Positions 1 through 11,400 of a stretch of DNA of 64,000 bases are shown piece after piece. Position numbers and translations under genes: made by a program. How positions within the stretch are numbered: position 1 is the stretch's first letter; each line of letters begins with the position of its first letter. The notes below the pieces were generated by a model. The model did not search any database. It worked only from the letters and a program-made list of their open reading frames with translations, and was not told the origin of the DNA. The stretch is taken from positions 36,292,520 to 36,356,519 of the forward strand of contig NC_054886.1 of the NCBI RefSeq assembly GCF_018320785.1, read 5' to 3'. This DNA is from Cheilinus undulatus. Lineage: Eukaryota > Chordata > Actinopteri > Labriformes > Labridae.

Positions 1-735
1 CCTTCAAAGGCAGGGACGGAATGTTTGATAAACTTTAAAGGATGAGATAACCTCCAAAGGCAGGGACGGAATGTTTGATAAACTTTAAAGGATGAGATAA
101 CCTTCAACGGCAAATTAGAATGTTTGATAAACTTTAAAGGATGAGATAACCTCCAAAGGCAGGGACGGAATGTTTGATAAAGTTTAAAGGATGAGATAAC
201 CTTCAAAGGCAGTGATGGAATGTTTGATAAACTTTAAAGGATGAGATAACCTTCAACGGCAAATTAGAATGTTTGATAAAGTTTAAAGGATGAGATAACC
301 TGCAAAGGCAGGGATGGAATGTTTGATAAACTTTAAAGGATGAGATAACCTTCAAAGGCAGTGATGGAATGTTTGATAAACTTTAAAGGATGAGATAACC
401 TTCAACGGCAAATTAGAATGTTTGATAAAGTTTAAAGGATGAGATAACCTGCAAAGGCAGGGATGGAATGTTTGATAAACTTTAAAGGATGAGATAACCT
501 TCAAAGGCAGTGATGGAATGTTTGATAAACTATAATGAATTCAATTAGCTTTCAAGGCAGAGTCAGAATGTTTGATTTTAAGGGACAATATCGTCTTCAA
601 TAGCAAGTAAGCAATTTTTTATAACCTTTAAAGGATTTCATATTTTAAGACAAGGCTGGAATGTTTTATAGACTTCAAAATGATATTGAAATCATTTCAT
701 GAAATATGATATTTTTCTAAATATTTTAGGTCCGG
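1..735 (+). repeat. 50-bp minisatellite upstream of camta2
   Basis: Tandem units of about 50 bp (some 48 bp) run from the window edge to about 535, then decay. Each unit holds AAAGGATGAGATAACC, then AAAGGCAGGGA(C/T)GGAATG, then TTTGATAAACTTT. A diverged variant containing CAAATTAGAATG recurs about every three units, so the array has a short higher-order pattern. The GGCAGGGATGGAATGTTT segment is shared with the arrays near 3180, 8240, 44870 and 48060, so this is one member of a dispersed family. The left end lies outside the window. Confidence 0.9.
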
Positions 736-1130
736 AGACCTTGATTTATAAATCTCATTAATTAAGGATTTATGTGTTGAGACACTGAGAAATGAGTGAA
801 AGTAACTCATCATTCACAGGAAATAAAAAGTCAATAAATATAAGATGATTTTTTCCTTTATTAGTTAGGCTTATATTATTATTTTTTAAATGAATAATTA
901 TTATAAATTGTTGGGTGCATGTCCTTTTAGGGCCTCCATACTGTAGGTAGATTAGGGAGACTATCTTAATGACAGGGTGATAAATATGAGATAAAGTAAA
1001 GTTATTAATAAACATATTGTAAAATGAAAACCGTCCACAGCCTCAGACCGTAGTGAGTTATTCTTGAAAAACAGGGGTAGAATAATCCAGAATTTAATCC
1101 GGTGATCTCATTGATGGAGGAAGATTTGCA
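736..1130. other. AT-rich unique flank, no gene seen
   Basis: AT-rich sequence between the decayed end of the 50-bp array and the promoter. A minus-strand open frame at 770-1015 has no recognisable domain and is low complexity. I see no exon here. Confidence 0.5.
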
Positions 1131-1134
1131 TCTT

Positions 1135-1205
1135 CCACATCTCCCATAACTACGTGATGACGTCAGAGAGGGAGAAGATGGCGGCTGTGCTGAAGGCGGA
1201 AGGTA
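1135..1205 (+). promoter_or_regulatory. camta2: Probable camta2 promoter with CRE and YY1 motif
   Basis: A perfect palindromic CRE, TGACGTCA, lies at 1158-1165 and is followed by AAGATGGCGGC at 1175-1185, the classic YY1 element that commonly straddles a start codon just downstream of a TSS. CpG density rises sharply and stays high to about 1770. No TATA box is seen. The layout fits a TATA-less, CREB/ATF- and YY1-responsive CpG promoter. That it drives camta2 is inferred from position and from the donor at 1203. Confidence 0.6.
1178..1202 (+). CDS. camta2: Possible alternative first exon (MAAVLKAE, phase 1)
   Basis: An ATG in strong context (A at -3, G at +4) opens MAAVLKAE plus one base and stops at a good donor, AAG|GTAAAG. 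The exit phase (1) equals that of the likely main first coding exon (5410-5443), so splicing directly to the CG-1 exon at 7168 would give an in-frame alternative N terminus. If it is spliced instead to the acceptor at 5352, the frame meets TGA at 5381-5383 and this ATG becomes an 18-codon uORF ending 26 bp before ATG 5410. It could therefore be coding, a uORF exon, or 5' UTR. Confidence 0.45.
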
Positions 1206-1999
1206 AAGAGCTTTAACTGACTGTTATACCTTTAAACTCCTCTCCTCCTGGTTGCCTTTTACCCCGTTTACTCGTGTTTAGGTAATATTAAACATGTATG
1301 GAGCAGCACGGACTGTCTGGCTCGGGTTAGCCCGGCTAATCCCGGCGGTAGCCCCCTATGCTCGGCTGTGGAGGTGTTTAATCACCGGGACCACTGGAGC
1401 TGCCGTTAGCTTAGCCTCTGAAGCTAACGCTAGCGGCTAGCTGGACAGCTACTCAGACAAACATCGATTATTGATTTTAAAAATCGGAGATTAAATCTGA
1501 CTGTGTGGTTACTTACGGCGTAAGAGAGCGAGGATGTACAGGCCGGGCTAAAACGAGCTGTCGTTTACGTAAATGATTTAAAGATGCGAATACTTAAAAG
1601 CGATGTAGAAGCTAGTTTAGCTTAGCCTAGCACACCGCGAGGAGTTGGACTGCTGCGCCCGAGAAGGAAGCTCCGAGAGGCGGCCTGATCAGCCAGGCGA
1701 GTTCGCGGTCACTGCGCGGCCTTCGGTCTTGTGTGGGTGTGTGGTTCTGTTTATCTGAGGGAAAGATGGGCACGGAGGCTCCAGAAATAAACATCTTAGT
1801 GGTTTTCACTCAAGTTATACTACAGCTGTACCTGTTTGACATAATAGCAATAAAATAATGTTCAATTATTACTGATTTATGTATTAATTTATCATATATA
1901 GCCGGTTAACTGCTTACATGGGCTTAACAGTACAAAAACACCACCAACATTTCTCCTCTGCAGGAGTTTCTCTTATGATTTTTCAGTTAAAACAGAAAT
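1203..1999 (+). other. 5' intron, CpG-rich then AT-rich
   Basis: CpG-rich to about 1770, with repeated GCTAGC/GTTAGC words, then AT-rich. A minus-strand open frame at 1627-1809 is compositional and has no domain. No further exon recognised. Confidence 0.5.
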
Positions 2000-3135
2000 A
2001 CATTACATGGACAAAAGTATTTGGCCACCTGACCATTCCACCAGCAGGGACTGTAATATTCAGATCCATCTACTTTAATATGGAGTTTCCTTCTCTGCAG
2101 TGCTTATGACCTCCACTCTTCTTGGAAGGCTTTCCACAACATTCCACAGGGAATGTGTGTCCATTCATTCTGTGGAGCATTTATGAGGTCAGGCTCTGAT
2201 GTTGGACCAGAAGGCCTGGCTCACAATCTCTGTTCCAGTTCATCCCAAAGGTGCTGGATGGGTTGAGGTCAGGACTCTGAACTCATCAGACCAGGTCTTT
2301 CTAGTCCTTCTCTGGTCTCTGGGCCACAGTCCTGCTTGAATAGAAAAGGGCCTTCCCTAAACTGTTGCCACACAGTTGGAAGCATAGCATTGTCCAGAAT
2401 GTCTTGGTCTGCTGAAGCATTAAGACTGGCCTTCACTGGAGATAAGGGGTCTAGTCCAGACCCTGAGAAACAGCCTCATACCATTATCCCTCCTCCACCA
2501 AACTTCAGCCAGACAGGTAACGTTCTCCCAGCATGCTCCAGACCCAGACTGACCATCTGACTGTAAACAGAGGAGATGATTGGCCACTCCACAGAACACG
2601 CTTCCACTGCTCTGGTGTGTTTTACTCCACTACATCTGACTCTTTCAGTGGACTTGGTGATGTGAGGCTTGTGGAATGTTTTATTAGTTTTGCCGACATG
2701 TTGAAAGGCAGGGATGGAATGTTTTATACACTCTGATGACATCATCAGAGAAGTGGAATGTTGGTAAAGCTGGGTGATGTTGTTTTTTTTCCCCTCCATC
2801 TTTACTAAATAGTAGGCCATAGTAGAAACATAGGTGCAACTGGCAAGGCGCAAAGGTGAAAATCTGTGATTTTACGTGGTCTTCAGATTCATGGCTGAGT
2901 TCCTGTTGTTCCTAAACTCTTCCGATTCCACCAACCAGCTTATTGCAAAGGAGGCATCATCACAGTCCCATTCTGGAAATCACTGAGCTCTTCAGGACAG
3001 CTCATTTAGGATCACAGATGTTTTTATATGGAGAATGCATGGCTAGGTGATGATTTTATACACCTTTGGTCTGACTGAACACCTGAATTCAATAATTAGC
3101 AGGTGTGGCCAAATACTTCTGTCCATATAGTGTAC
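2000..3135 (-). mobile_element. Decayed Tc1/mariner transposon (type 1)
   Basis: The left terminus near 2005-2037 (GGACAAAAGTATTTGGCCAC) is the inverse of the right terminus at 3100-3134 (GGCCAAATACTTCTGTCCAT), giving terminal inverted repeats about 1.1 kb apart. Read on the minus strand, 2227-2277 encodes PDLNP and then, after a one-base frameshift, IQHLWDELEQRL followed by a stop. This is the Tc1 DDE-domain signature region that ends in PDLNPIEHLW-like sequence. Several further stops and shifts make the transposase dead. A minisatellite-bearing element interrupts it at about 2672-2870. Confidence 0.8.
2672..2870 (+). mobile_element. Single-copy form of the dispersed minisatellite element, nested in Tc1
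   Basis: Inside the Tc1 fossil, sequence resembling transposase stops at about 2672 and resumes at about 2870. The interruption carries one unit of the minisatellite family (AAAGGCAGGGATGGAATGTT, then TGATGACATCATCAGAG) followed by the core CCCTCCATCTTTACTAAATA / GTAGGCCATAGT at 2792-2825. The same core is found at 8150-8200 (reverse), 44811-44851 and 48817-48856. Exact ends are uncertain because the host Tc1 may also carry a deletion here. Confidence 0.6.
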
Positions 3136-3179
3136 ATAGTGTATATATTCGATTTGGGGCCCAGCCTGGCCTGCATGCA

Positions 3180-4490
3180 AAAGGCAAGGATGTCATCAAA
3201 GGCAGAGGATGGAATGCTTTATAAACTATTAAGAATGATGTCATCAAAGGCAGAGGATGGAATGCCGTATAAACTGTTAAGGATGTCATCAAAGGCAGAG
3301 GATGGAATGTTTTATAAACTATTAAGGATGTCATCAAAGGTAGAGGATGGAATGTTTTATAAACTATTAAAGATGTCAGCAAAGGCAGAGGATGGAATGT
3401 TTTATAAACTATTAAGGGTGATGTCATCAAAGGCAGAGGATGGAATGCTTTATAAACTATTAAGGATGTCATTTAAGGCAGAGGATGGAATGTTTTGTAA
3501 ACTACTAAGGATGTCAACAAAGGCAGAGGATGGCATGATTTATAAACTATTAACAATGATGTCATCAAAGGCAGAGGATGGATTGTTTTATTAACTATTA
3601 AGGATGATGTCATCAAAGGCAGAGGATGGAATGTTTTATAAACTATTAAGGATGATGTCATCAAAGGTAGAAGATGGAATGTTTTATAAACTATTAAGGA
3701 TGTCATCAAAGGCAGAGGATGGAATGCTTTATAAACTATTAAGAATGATGTCATCAAAGGCAGAGGATGGAATGATTTATAAACTATTAGGAATGATGTC
3801 ATCAAAGGAAGAGGATGGAATGCTTTATAAACTATTAGGAATGATGTCATCAAAGGAAGAGGATGGAATGCTTTATAAACTGTTAAGGATGATGTCATCA
3901 AAGGCAGAGGATGGAATGTTTTGTAAACTATTAAGGATGATGTCATCAAAGGCAGAGGATGGAATGTTTTATAAACTATTAAGAATGATGTCATCAAAGG
4001 CAGAGGATGGAATGTTTTATAAACTATTAAGGGTGATGTCATCAAAGGCAGAGGATGGAATGTTTTATAAACTACTAAGGATGTCATCAAAGGAAGAGGA
4101 TGGAATGTTTTATAAACTATTAGGAATGATGTCATCAAAGGAAGAGGATGGAATGCTTTATAAACTATTAGGAATGATGTCATCAAAGGAAGAGGATGGA
4201 ATGCTTTATAAACTGTTAAGGATGATGTCGTCAAAGGCAGAGGATGGAATGTTTTGTAAACTATTAAGGATGATGTCATCAAAGGCAGAGGACGGAATGT
4301 TTTGTAAACTATTAAGGATGATGTCATCAAAGGCAGAGGATGGAATGTTTTGTAAACTATTAAGGATGATGTCATCAAAGGCAGAGGATGGAATGTTTTG
4401 TAAACTATTAAGGATGATGTCATCAAAGGCAGAGGATGGAATGTTTTATAAACTATTAAGAATCAAAGGGAGAGGATGGGAATGTTGGAG
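3180..4490 (+). repeat. 48-bp (45/48) minisatellite
   Basis: About 27 tandem units of 48 bp (45 bp where one GAT is missing) built on GATGATGTCATCAAAGGCAG, AGGATGGAATGTTTTATAAA and CTATTAAG. Both strands are open across long stretches because the unit length is a multiple of three. Blocks carrying GGAAGAGGATGG recur near 3805-3880 and 4090-4200, showing block duplication. Same family as the arrays at 1, 8240, 44870 and 48060. Confidence 0.95.
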
Positions 4491-4620
4491 GCCCTATGAT
4501 TTTAAACTGTACACCATATTTGTCTCATTAAATTGGCTCCCTCTCCTCTTTTATGGTTGAACACCGGCCTTTAGAAAAATCTTTGCTGCTTTGTGACTCA
4601 GTCCGTCATTGAACTGACAG

Positions 4621-5015
4621 ATTCTAGTGTTTTCTAACCTGTGGTTCCAGGTGTTGGTCATGTGACAGCCTGTTATCAGTAGACTGTAGATGTCAGTGTT
4701 AATATTCTAGTGTTTTCTAACCTGTGGTTCCAGGTGTTGGTCATGTGACAGCCTGTTATCAGTAGACTGTAGATGTCAGTGTTAATATTCTAGTGTTTTC
4801 TAACCTGTGGTTCCAGGTGTTGGTCATGTGACAGCCTGTTATCAGTAGACTGTAGATGTCAGTGTTAATATTCTAGTGTTTTCTAACCTGTGGTTCCAGG
4901 TGTTGGTCATGTGACAGCCTGTTATCAGTAGACTGTAGATGTCAGTGTTAATATTCTAGTGTTTTCTAACCTGTGGTTCCAGGTGTTGGTCATGTGACAG
5001 CCTGTTATCAGTGTG
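4621..5015 (+). repeat. 83-bp tandem repeat, about 4.7 copies
   Basis: ATTCTAGTGTTTTCTAACCT starts at 4621, 4704, 4787, 4870 and 4953, a constant spacing of 83 bp. The copies are nearly identical, so the duplication is recent. The last copy diverges at about 5012. Confidence 0.95.
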
Positions 5016-5142
5016 TTGTCTGTTAGATAGATGGTGGTGTTTATACCGTTTATTGCTGCTGTTATAAACCATCCTAACTCTCTCGTGTTATATAACCCAG
5101 CGCACATAAACTCAGACTAACATACAGTGTTGTTATGAGCAC

Positions 5143-5143
5143 G

Positions 5144-5174
<31 letters not shown>

Positions 5175-5335
5175 TCCATTTAAAGTGGTGCAAATTCAGC
5201 TGTTGCTAGGTAACAGGGAGCTGCTGAAGCAGTGCGTGGCGCCGTCCTGTAAGCAGATCTGGTTTCAGGTATCTGGTTCCAGACCGGGTCTCGTTCTGAC
5301 TCTCTCTCCCTCTCTCTCTCTCTCTCTCTCCCCGT
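5143..5335 (+). repeat. Two CT microsatellites before the first coding exon
   Basis: CT-rich simple repeats at about 5143-5176 and 5302-5331. The second is the pyrimidine tract in front of the acceptor at 5349-5351, followed by a TG/CG stretch. Confidence 0.85.
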
Positions 5336-5351
5336 TTGTGCGTGCGTGCAG

Positions 5352-5443
5352 CGGGGCAGTGTGGGCCGCCGTGCGTTGTGTGAGACTCTTCCTGCATGGA
5401 CTCGCCGCCATGAGCAACAAGGAGATGGTTTCCACGGAGACAG
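5352..5443 (+). CDS. camta2: camta2 coding exon 1 (start ATG 5410)
   Basis: The acceptor CAG at 5349-5351 is followed by 58 nt of 5' UTR and then ATG at 5410 in a good Kozak context (GCCGCCATGA). It encodes MSNKEMVSTET plus one base; the donor is CAG|GTGAGC. This resembles the N terminus of mammalian CAMTA2 (MNTKDTTEV-like, from memory), which is why I choose this start. The upstream frame is open but lacks family similarity. Exit phase 1. Confidence 0.8.
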
Positions 5444-8400
5444 GTGAGCTCACTCCGTACACTCACACCTGCACGTATACAGCCCCGGGCTGGTTGCCAT
5501 GGTAACAGCCTGGCACTGATGACATCACAGGGGCTCCCACTTTTGTCCCAGAGGTGATGCTGCAGAGGAAATCACTGAGTCTGTCCTGGACCAGGCCGTC
5601 TTCACTGATATAAGGGCTGATTTTATATAACTGTGCATGGATGCTTTTATTAATGGCAGCAAGCAGTCTGATAAATATTCACTCCTATTATCATCAAACT
5701 ACTACTCCAATTCCAAAAAAGTTGGGACACAATGTAAATAAAAGCAGAGGTCAATGATTGTCAGATCTCATGAACTCATACTTGATTCACACTGGAACAG
5801 AAACAGCATGTCAGAGGTTAAACTGAGACATTTTAACATTTCAGGATAAATATTAGCTCAGTCTGAATCTGATGGCAGCAACACATCTCAAAAAAGTAGG
5901 GACAGGGCCATGTTTTCCATTGTGTAGCGTCCCCTCTTCTTTTAACAACAGTCTGTAAACATCTGGGAGGTGAAGAGACCAGCTGATGGGGGAGGAATGT
6001 TGTCCCATTCTCGTCTGACGTATTCTAGCTGCTCAACAGTCTCGGCTCTTCTTTGCGGTTTTTCCTTTTCTGATGCTCCAAATGTTTTCAACCCCATACC
6101 ATCAGAGATGCAGGCTTTAGACCTGAGCCAGGAGAACAAGCTGGATGCTCCCTCTCCTCTTTAGTCCACAGGACACGGCCTCTGTGGTTTCCTCTGACCA
6201 CAGAACAGTTTTCCATGTTTCCTCAGTCCATGTTAAATGAGCTTTGGTCCAGAGAAGACGGACCACGGTGTTTCTGGATCCTGTTCACATATGGCTTCTT
6301 CTCTCCATGATCCAGCTTTAACTGTCATTGGTGGATGGCACGGCCAACTGTGTTGACAGACGATGATTTCTGGAATGTTCCTGAGCCCATGCAGTGATTT
6401 CACTACAGAATCATGCCTGTTTCTAATGTAGTGGCCTCTGAGGGCCCCTTCAGCCTTGTCCTTGCTCTCAGAGATTTCTCCAGATTCTCTGAATCTGTGG
6501 ACTGTAGATGGAGGGAGATTCAAAGTCATTTTTCTGAAATTGTTCCATATTTTTTAGACTCAGTTTTTCCCAGATTGGTGAACTTCCGCCCATCTTTACT
6601 CCTGAAAGACTCTGCCTCTCTAAAATGCTTCTTTTATACCCAGTCATGTTACTGACCTGTTGATAATTAACCTGAGTAGTGTTAAAATGCTCCTCCAGCT
6701 GTTTTCATAATTCCCCTTTACTTTTCCAGCCTTTTTCTGCCCTGTCCCAACTTTTTTGAGTTGTGTTGCTGCCATCAAATTAAAAAAGGGCTAATATTTT
6801 TCCTGAAATGGTGAAATGTCTTGGTTTAACATCTGATATGTAGTTTCTTTTCTATTGTGAATGATTCTATTATTTCAAGACAAATGTTAGCATTAATGAA
6901 AGAAGCTTTTTGAAAATGAAATCATTGAAATAAGCCCTCATATTTGAATGGTTTAATAAAAATGTTCCAGACTGCAGTGAACCGTCTTTTTCTGCTTTTC
7001 TCTCTCGTTCCTTCCCTCACCCTCACATTTCTCTGGTTTAATGAGAGATTTGAACCTCAGATGGTCCTGTTAGGATTTTAAATCAGAGCTGAAATGTGAC
7101 CGAATGCCTTCCTTGTTTATTTTATTTTTACGGTGTCCTCTAACATGTGAAATGTCTGTCCGTGTAGAGAACAAAGGGCAGAGGAAAGTGTTTCTTCCTA
7201 ACAAGCTGTTGGAGTGTCTCCCTCGTTTGTCCAGTCTGCCTAACGAGCGGCTCAGGTGGAACACTAACGAGGTGAGTGTCTGAAAGGCGATCAGTAGCTC
7301 TGGTTTAAGGTGCAGAGATGTATGTCGGACTCAAACTTCACTACATGAAGGCTTGATAGCTGATCTGATCTGCTAATGATCATTTATTATATTTAAACCC
7401 GACGTCCACCTTTACCACTTCCTCATATTTATTATTATTTATATTTGTTTGATATTTAACAACAGTGAGCTCTGTGTCTCTGCAGGAGATTGCTTCTTAC
7501 CTCATATCATTTGACCGACATGACGAGTGGCTCTCCTGCACCCTGAAGACCAGGTACTGCACCACCGCCTGACAGGCCAAACCCAGGGCGTCAATCACTG
7601 CTGACAGCTGATTACTGAAGCCCTGCTGCTTTGTTTTCCTCTCAGGCCAAAGAATGGCAGCATCATCCTCTACAACAGGAAGAAGGTGAAGTACAGGAAG
7701 GACGGATACTGCTGGAAGAAGAGGAAGGATGGAAAAACGACGAGAGAGGACCACATGAAGCTCAAGGTCCAGGGCATGGAGGTATGCCGCACTATGTTAT
7801 TACCACAGCATTTTTACTGTAGTCAAAGAGAATGCTCTGCTCTTCATCTCATGAGCAGCAGCATTATTGACCCAAACACATCAAAACACACATACAGGGG
7901 GCAATAAAGACCACCAACTTCTCCACAGTGAACAGTGGTAGATCCATGAACAGGTGACTCATGGGAAATCTTTAAATTCTCAACACACTCGCCTGCGTAT
8001 GTTTGCACAGATTGGCAAATTCTGGCAAAATACTGAAGTGTTTTATGCATCATGTTACAGCAAACACTCCTAATGCAAAAGAACAGGGATTTATATCTGT
8101 AATGGGTGTTCAGGTACCAAGTGGTAATCCTTAATGTCCTGTTTGAACACCCTCAGTTTCCAACTTTGCCTACTATTTGGCAAAAATGGAGGGAAAAGAC
8201 TCAGCTTTATAAAAACACATCTGTCCTCTGCCTTTTTATGATGCCATCCTTTTAAGTCTTTAAAGACTTTAAAAGATGATGTCATCTTATAAAACATTCC
8301 ATCTTTGCCTTTGAAGATGAAGTCACCGAAGCTTATAAAACATTCCATCTTTGCCTTTGAGGATGATGTCACCAAAGCTTATAAAACATTCCATCTTTGC

Positions 8401-11400
8401 CTTTGAGGATGATGTCACCAAAGCTTATAAAACATTCCATCTTTGCCTTTAACAATGATGTTATCAAAGCTTATAAAACATTCCATCTTTGCCTTTAACA
8501 ATGATGTCATCAAAGCTTATAAAACATTCCATCTTTGCCTTTAACAATGATGTCATCAAAGCTTATAAAACATTCCATCTTTGCCTTTGAGGATGATGTC
8601 ACCAGCTCTTATAAAACATTCCATCTTTGCCTCTGAAGATGATGTCACCAAAGCTTATAAAACATTCCATCTTTGCCTTTGAGGATGATGTCACCAGCTC
8701 TTATAAAACATTCCATCTTTGCCTTTGAGGATGATGTCACCAGCTCTTATAAAACATTCCATCTTTGCCTTTGAGGATGATGTCACCAAAGCTCATAAAA
8801 CATTCCATTTCTTGTCAAAATAGTATATCAGTGTGTTTATTTAAAGGCTTGTTTATGACATCATGATGTAGAAAAGCTGCTAAAGAGGCTTGATAATTGA
8901 ACCTCATTTGAATACAGAGTATGGATGCACAGACTAAAGTGTTATCCCCTGGTAGCTGAACGACCAAAGCTCCCTGTTCTTAATGCTAACTGTGTTGTGC
9001 TGTTTCAGTGCCTCTATGGTTGCTACGTCCATTCCTCCATTGTGCCAACATTCCACAGACGATGCTACTGGCTGCTGCAGGTATGAACGTACAGTCGATT
9101 CTTTCCTACCCCACGTTTTAGTACTATCAGTCTTATTTTAACAAGTGATGTCATGATTAGCACCAGAGCTTTTAATTAGCCTTGATAATCAGTGACGTTT
9201 ATTTTTACCAACATGTGGTTATGAAGTGTTAAGGGTGGCTGTAGCACATCTAGATGCTCTTATATCAAAAACAGAGGAGAGAGGAAATATGTCACAGTTT
9301 AAGTTAAAATCGCCCAGATTCAGAGCTATCTGTTAGCCCGTTAATGGCACTTTCCATGTTGTGTTAGCATGGAGCTAACGAGCTACATCCTGGTCCATCT
9401 GTGGTCACATTAAGCTCACAGTTAGCATTTAGGTAATAATTATGATTCATGTGTACATCACAGAACCCGGACATTGTTCTGGTCCACTACCTGAACGTGC
9501 CGTCCCTGGAGGATTCTGGGAAATGCAGTCCACTGCTGTGTGCGGTGGCCGACCGCCATGACAGCATGAGGTGGAGCCGAGACGACCTGCTGAACCAGCT
9601 GAAGCCCATGTGTGAGTGATTGTACTGTGAGCTGGAGCTCTGACAGGTGTTAGCGCGCTAGCACTGTTAGCCTGTAGCATCCCTGATTTGTGTGTCTCTG
9701 TGTGTAGTTCACAGCATGAAGTGTTCGGTGGGCTCAGGTGATTTCAGCATCGAGGAGCTGGTTCAGCACATCCTGGACCGGCAGAGAACCAAACCGCAGC
9801 CGCGCACGCACGCCTGCCTCTGTAACACCGGCCAGGGTAAGGCATGGCTGTGACATCACAGTGACATCACAGTGACATAACTGGGCTAACCCTGTGTCTG
9901 TCTGTAGTTTCTTCAGGAGTGAACATTCCTCACCGCTGTAACAGCACCAAGCATCGCATCATCTCCCCCAAACTGCCTCCCTCCTCCTGCAGACCCTCCC
10001 CCTCGCCACTCTCCTCTGAGGGGGGGGAGTCAGGACGAGGAGGGGGAGGAGAGTCCAAACTGCCCCACCTCCAGACTCAGAGCAGCCCCGCCTCGTCTCC
10101 CTGCCCGTCATCCACGTAAGTGTTGCTCCCAGGGAGGTTAGCGTTTATATACGTGGTAACTCTTCTATTCTGACCACATCATTATTTTAGACTGTCTTAA
10201 ATATTCTAAACAGTTCTTGAGGATTTGCATTCATTCTTTCTATTTTGTCTTTCTTAGCTCCGCCTCCTCACCTCCTCAGGGCCACAGAGCCACCATCGCC
10301 ATGGGTAACCATAGCAATGGCTTCTACGGTGACCGCCGCAGCAGCCTGACGACGGTGGCGCTGCCCCAGAATGCTGTCATCGTCATGGCGACAACTGCAA
10401 CTGTGGGAGGAGGAGGGGGAGGAGGAGGAGGGACCAGAGTGGAGGAGGCGGGGCAGGGGAGGAGCCTGTCTCTCACCCACTCTGGCCAGTTATTACTTTC
10501 GCCGGCCCTCCCCCCTCCTCCCTCCCCTCCCTCTTCCTCGGCCTCTGCCCCGCCCTCCGTCCCGGCGCCGGGCGTGGCCACTCTCTCCCTTACACTCCTC
10601 CCCTCCCCAGTCATCGGAGGCCTGCTCCTCACCCCCTCGTCCTCCTCTTCCTCCTTGCGCTCCCCCCCACCTCCAGCCGTTGCCTCTCCTCCATCTCCCC
10701 CGTCCTCCCCGTCCCTCCCCCCGACCTTTGACCCTGACTCCTTCCTAAACTCTCCAAAGCAGGGTCAGACTTACGGCGGACCTCCTCCTCCCTCCTCCTC
10801 CACACCCTCTCCTGCTCTCTGCTCCTCCTCCCCCCTGTCTCCCCCCTCCCTGGCTCTGTCTCTCTCCCCCACCTCCACCCCGCCCTCCTCCGTCTCCCCC
10901 CCATCCTCTCTCTCCTCCCTTTCGTCTTCGTCGTCCTCAGAGGCGGAAAGGAAGGACACTGGCGTCACTCTCCCCCCATCGCTCTCCCTCACCTTGTCTC
11001 CCTCCTCGTCTGTGGTGCCGCCCCTCCTCCCCCTCTGCTTGGAGCTGGGAGCTCTGGGTGAGTCAGAAGGGGGGAGGGAGGAGGAGGCAACAGGGGGAGA
11101 TGAAGAGGAGGTGAAGGACAGGAGAGATGATGACGAAGGCAGCGCTCCTCCCACCAAGCTGGCTCTGCTGCAGGTCAGTTCAGACGTTTATGGAGTCAGT
11201 ATGGTTACAAAACTCCAGAGCACATTTTATTTAGAGTAGTGTTCAGTTTTTTTCTGTGGTGTACAGAACTTTTCCTGTGCTCTGAACATGTTTCTGCTGA
11301 TGAACCAACCAATAGGAGACAGGTAGAGGATGGACCAATCACGTTATCTCTGCCTGTTGTTGCTATGCTGTTCTCCAGGAGATATTTGCTTTGATCTCAC

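Noticed and set aside
1918..2853. Small frames near 2 kb on both strands
   Set aside because: They lie in a decayed Tc1 transposon and are broken by stops and frameshifts.
3103..4560. Long open frames on both strands with 15-16 residue repeats
   Set aside because: They are produced by a stop-free repeat unit whose length is a multiple of three. Both strands are open together, and there is no promoter, splice or domain support.
10268..11157. Several other long frames over exon 9
   Set aside because: Shadow frames of a pyrimidine-rich exon; only the frame with FDPDSFLNSPKQGQTYGG joins exons 8 and 10 in phase.
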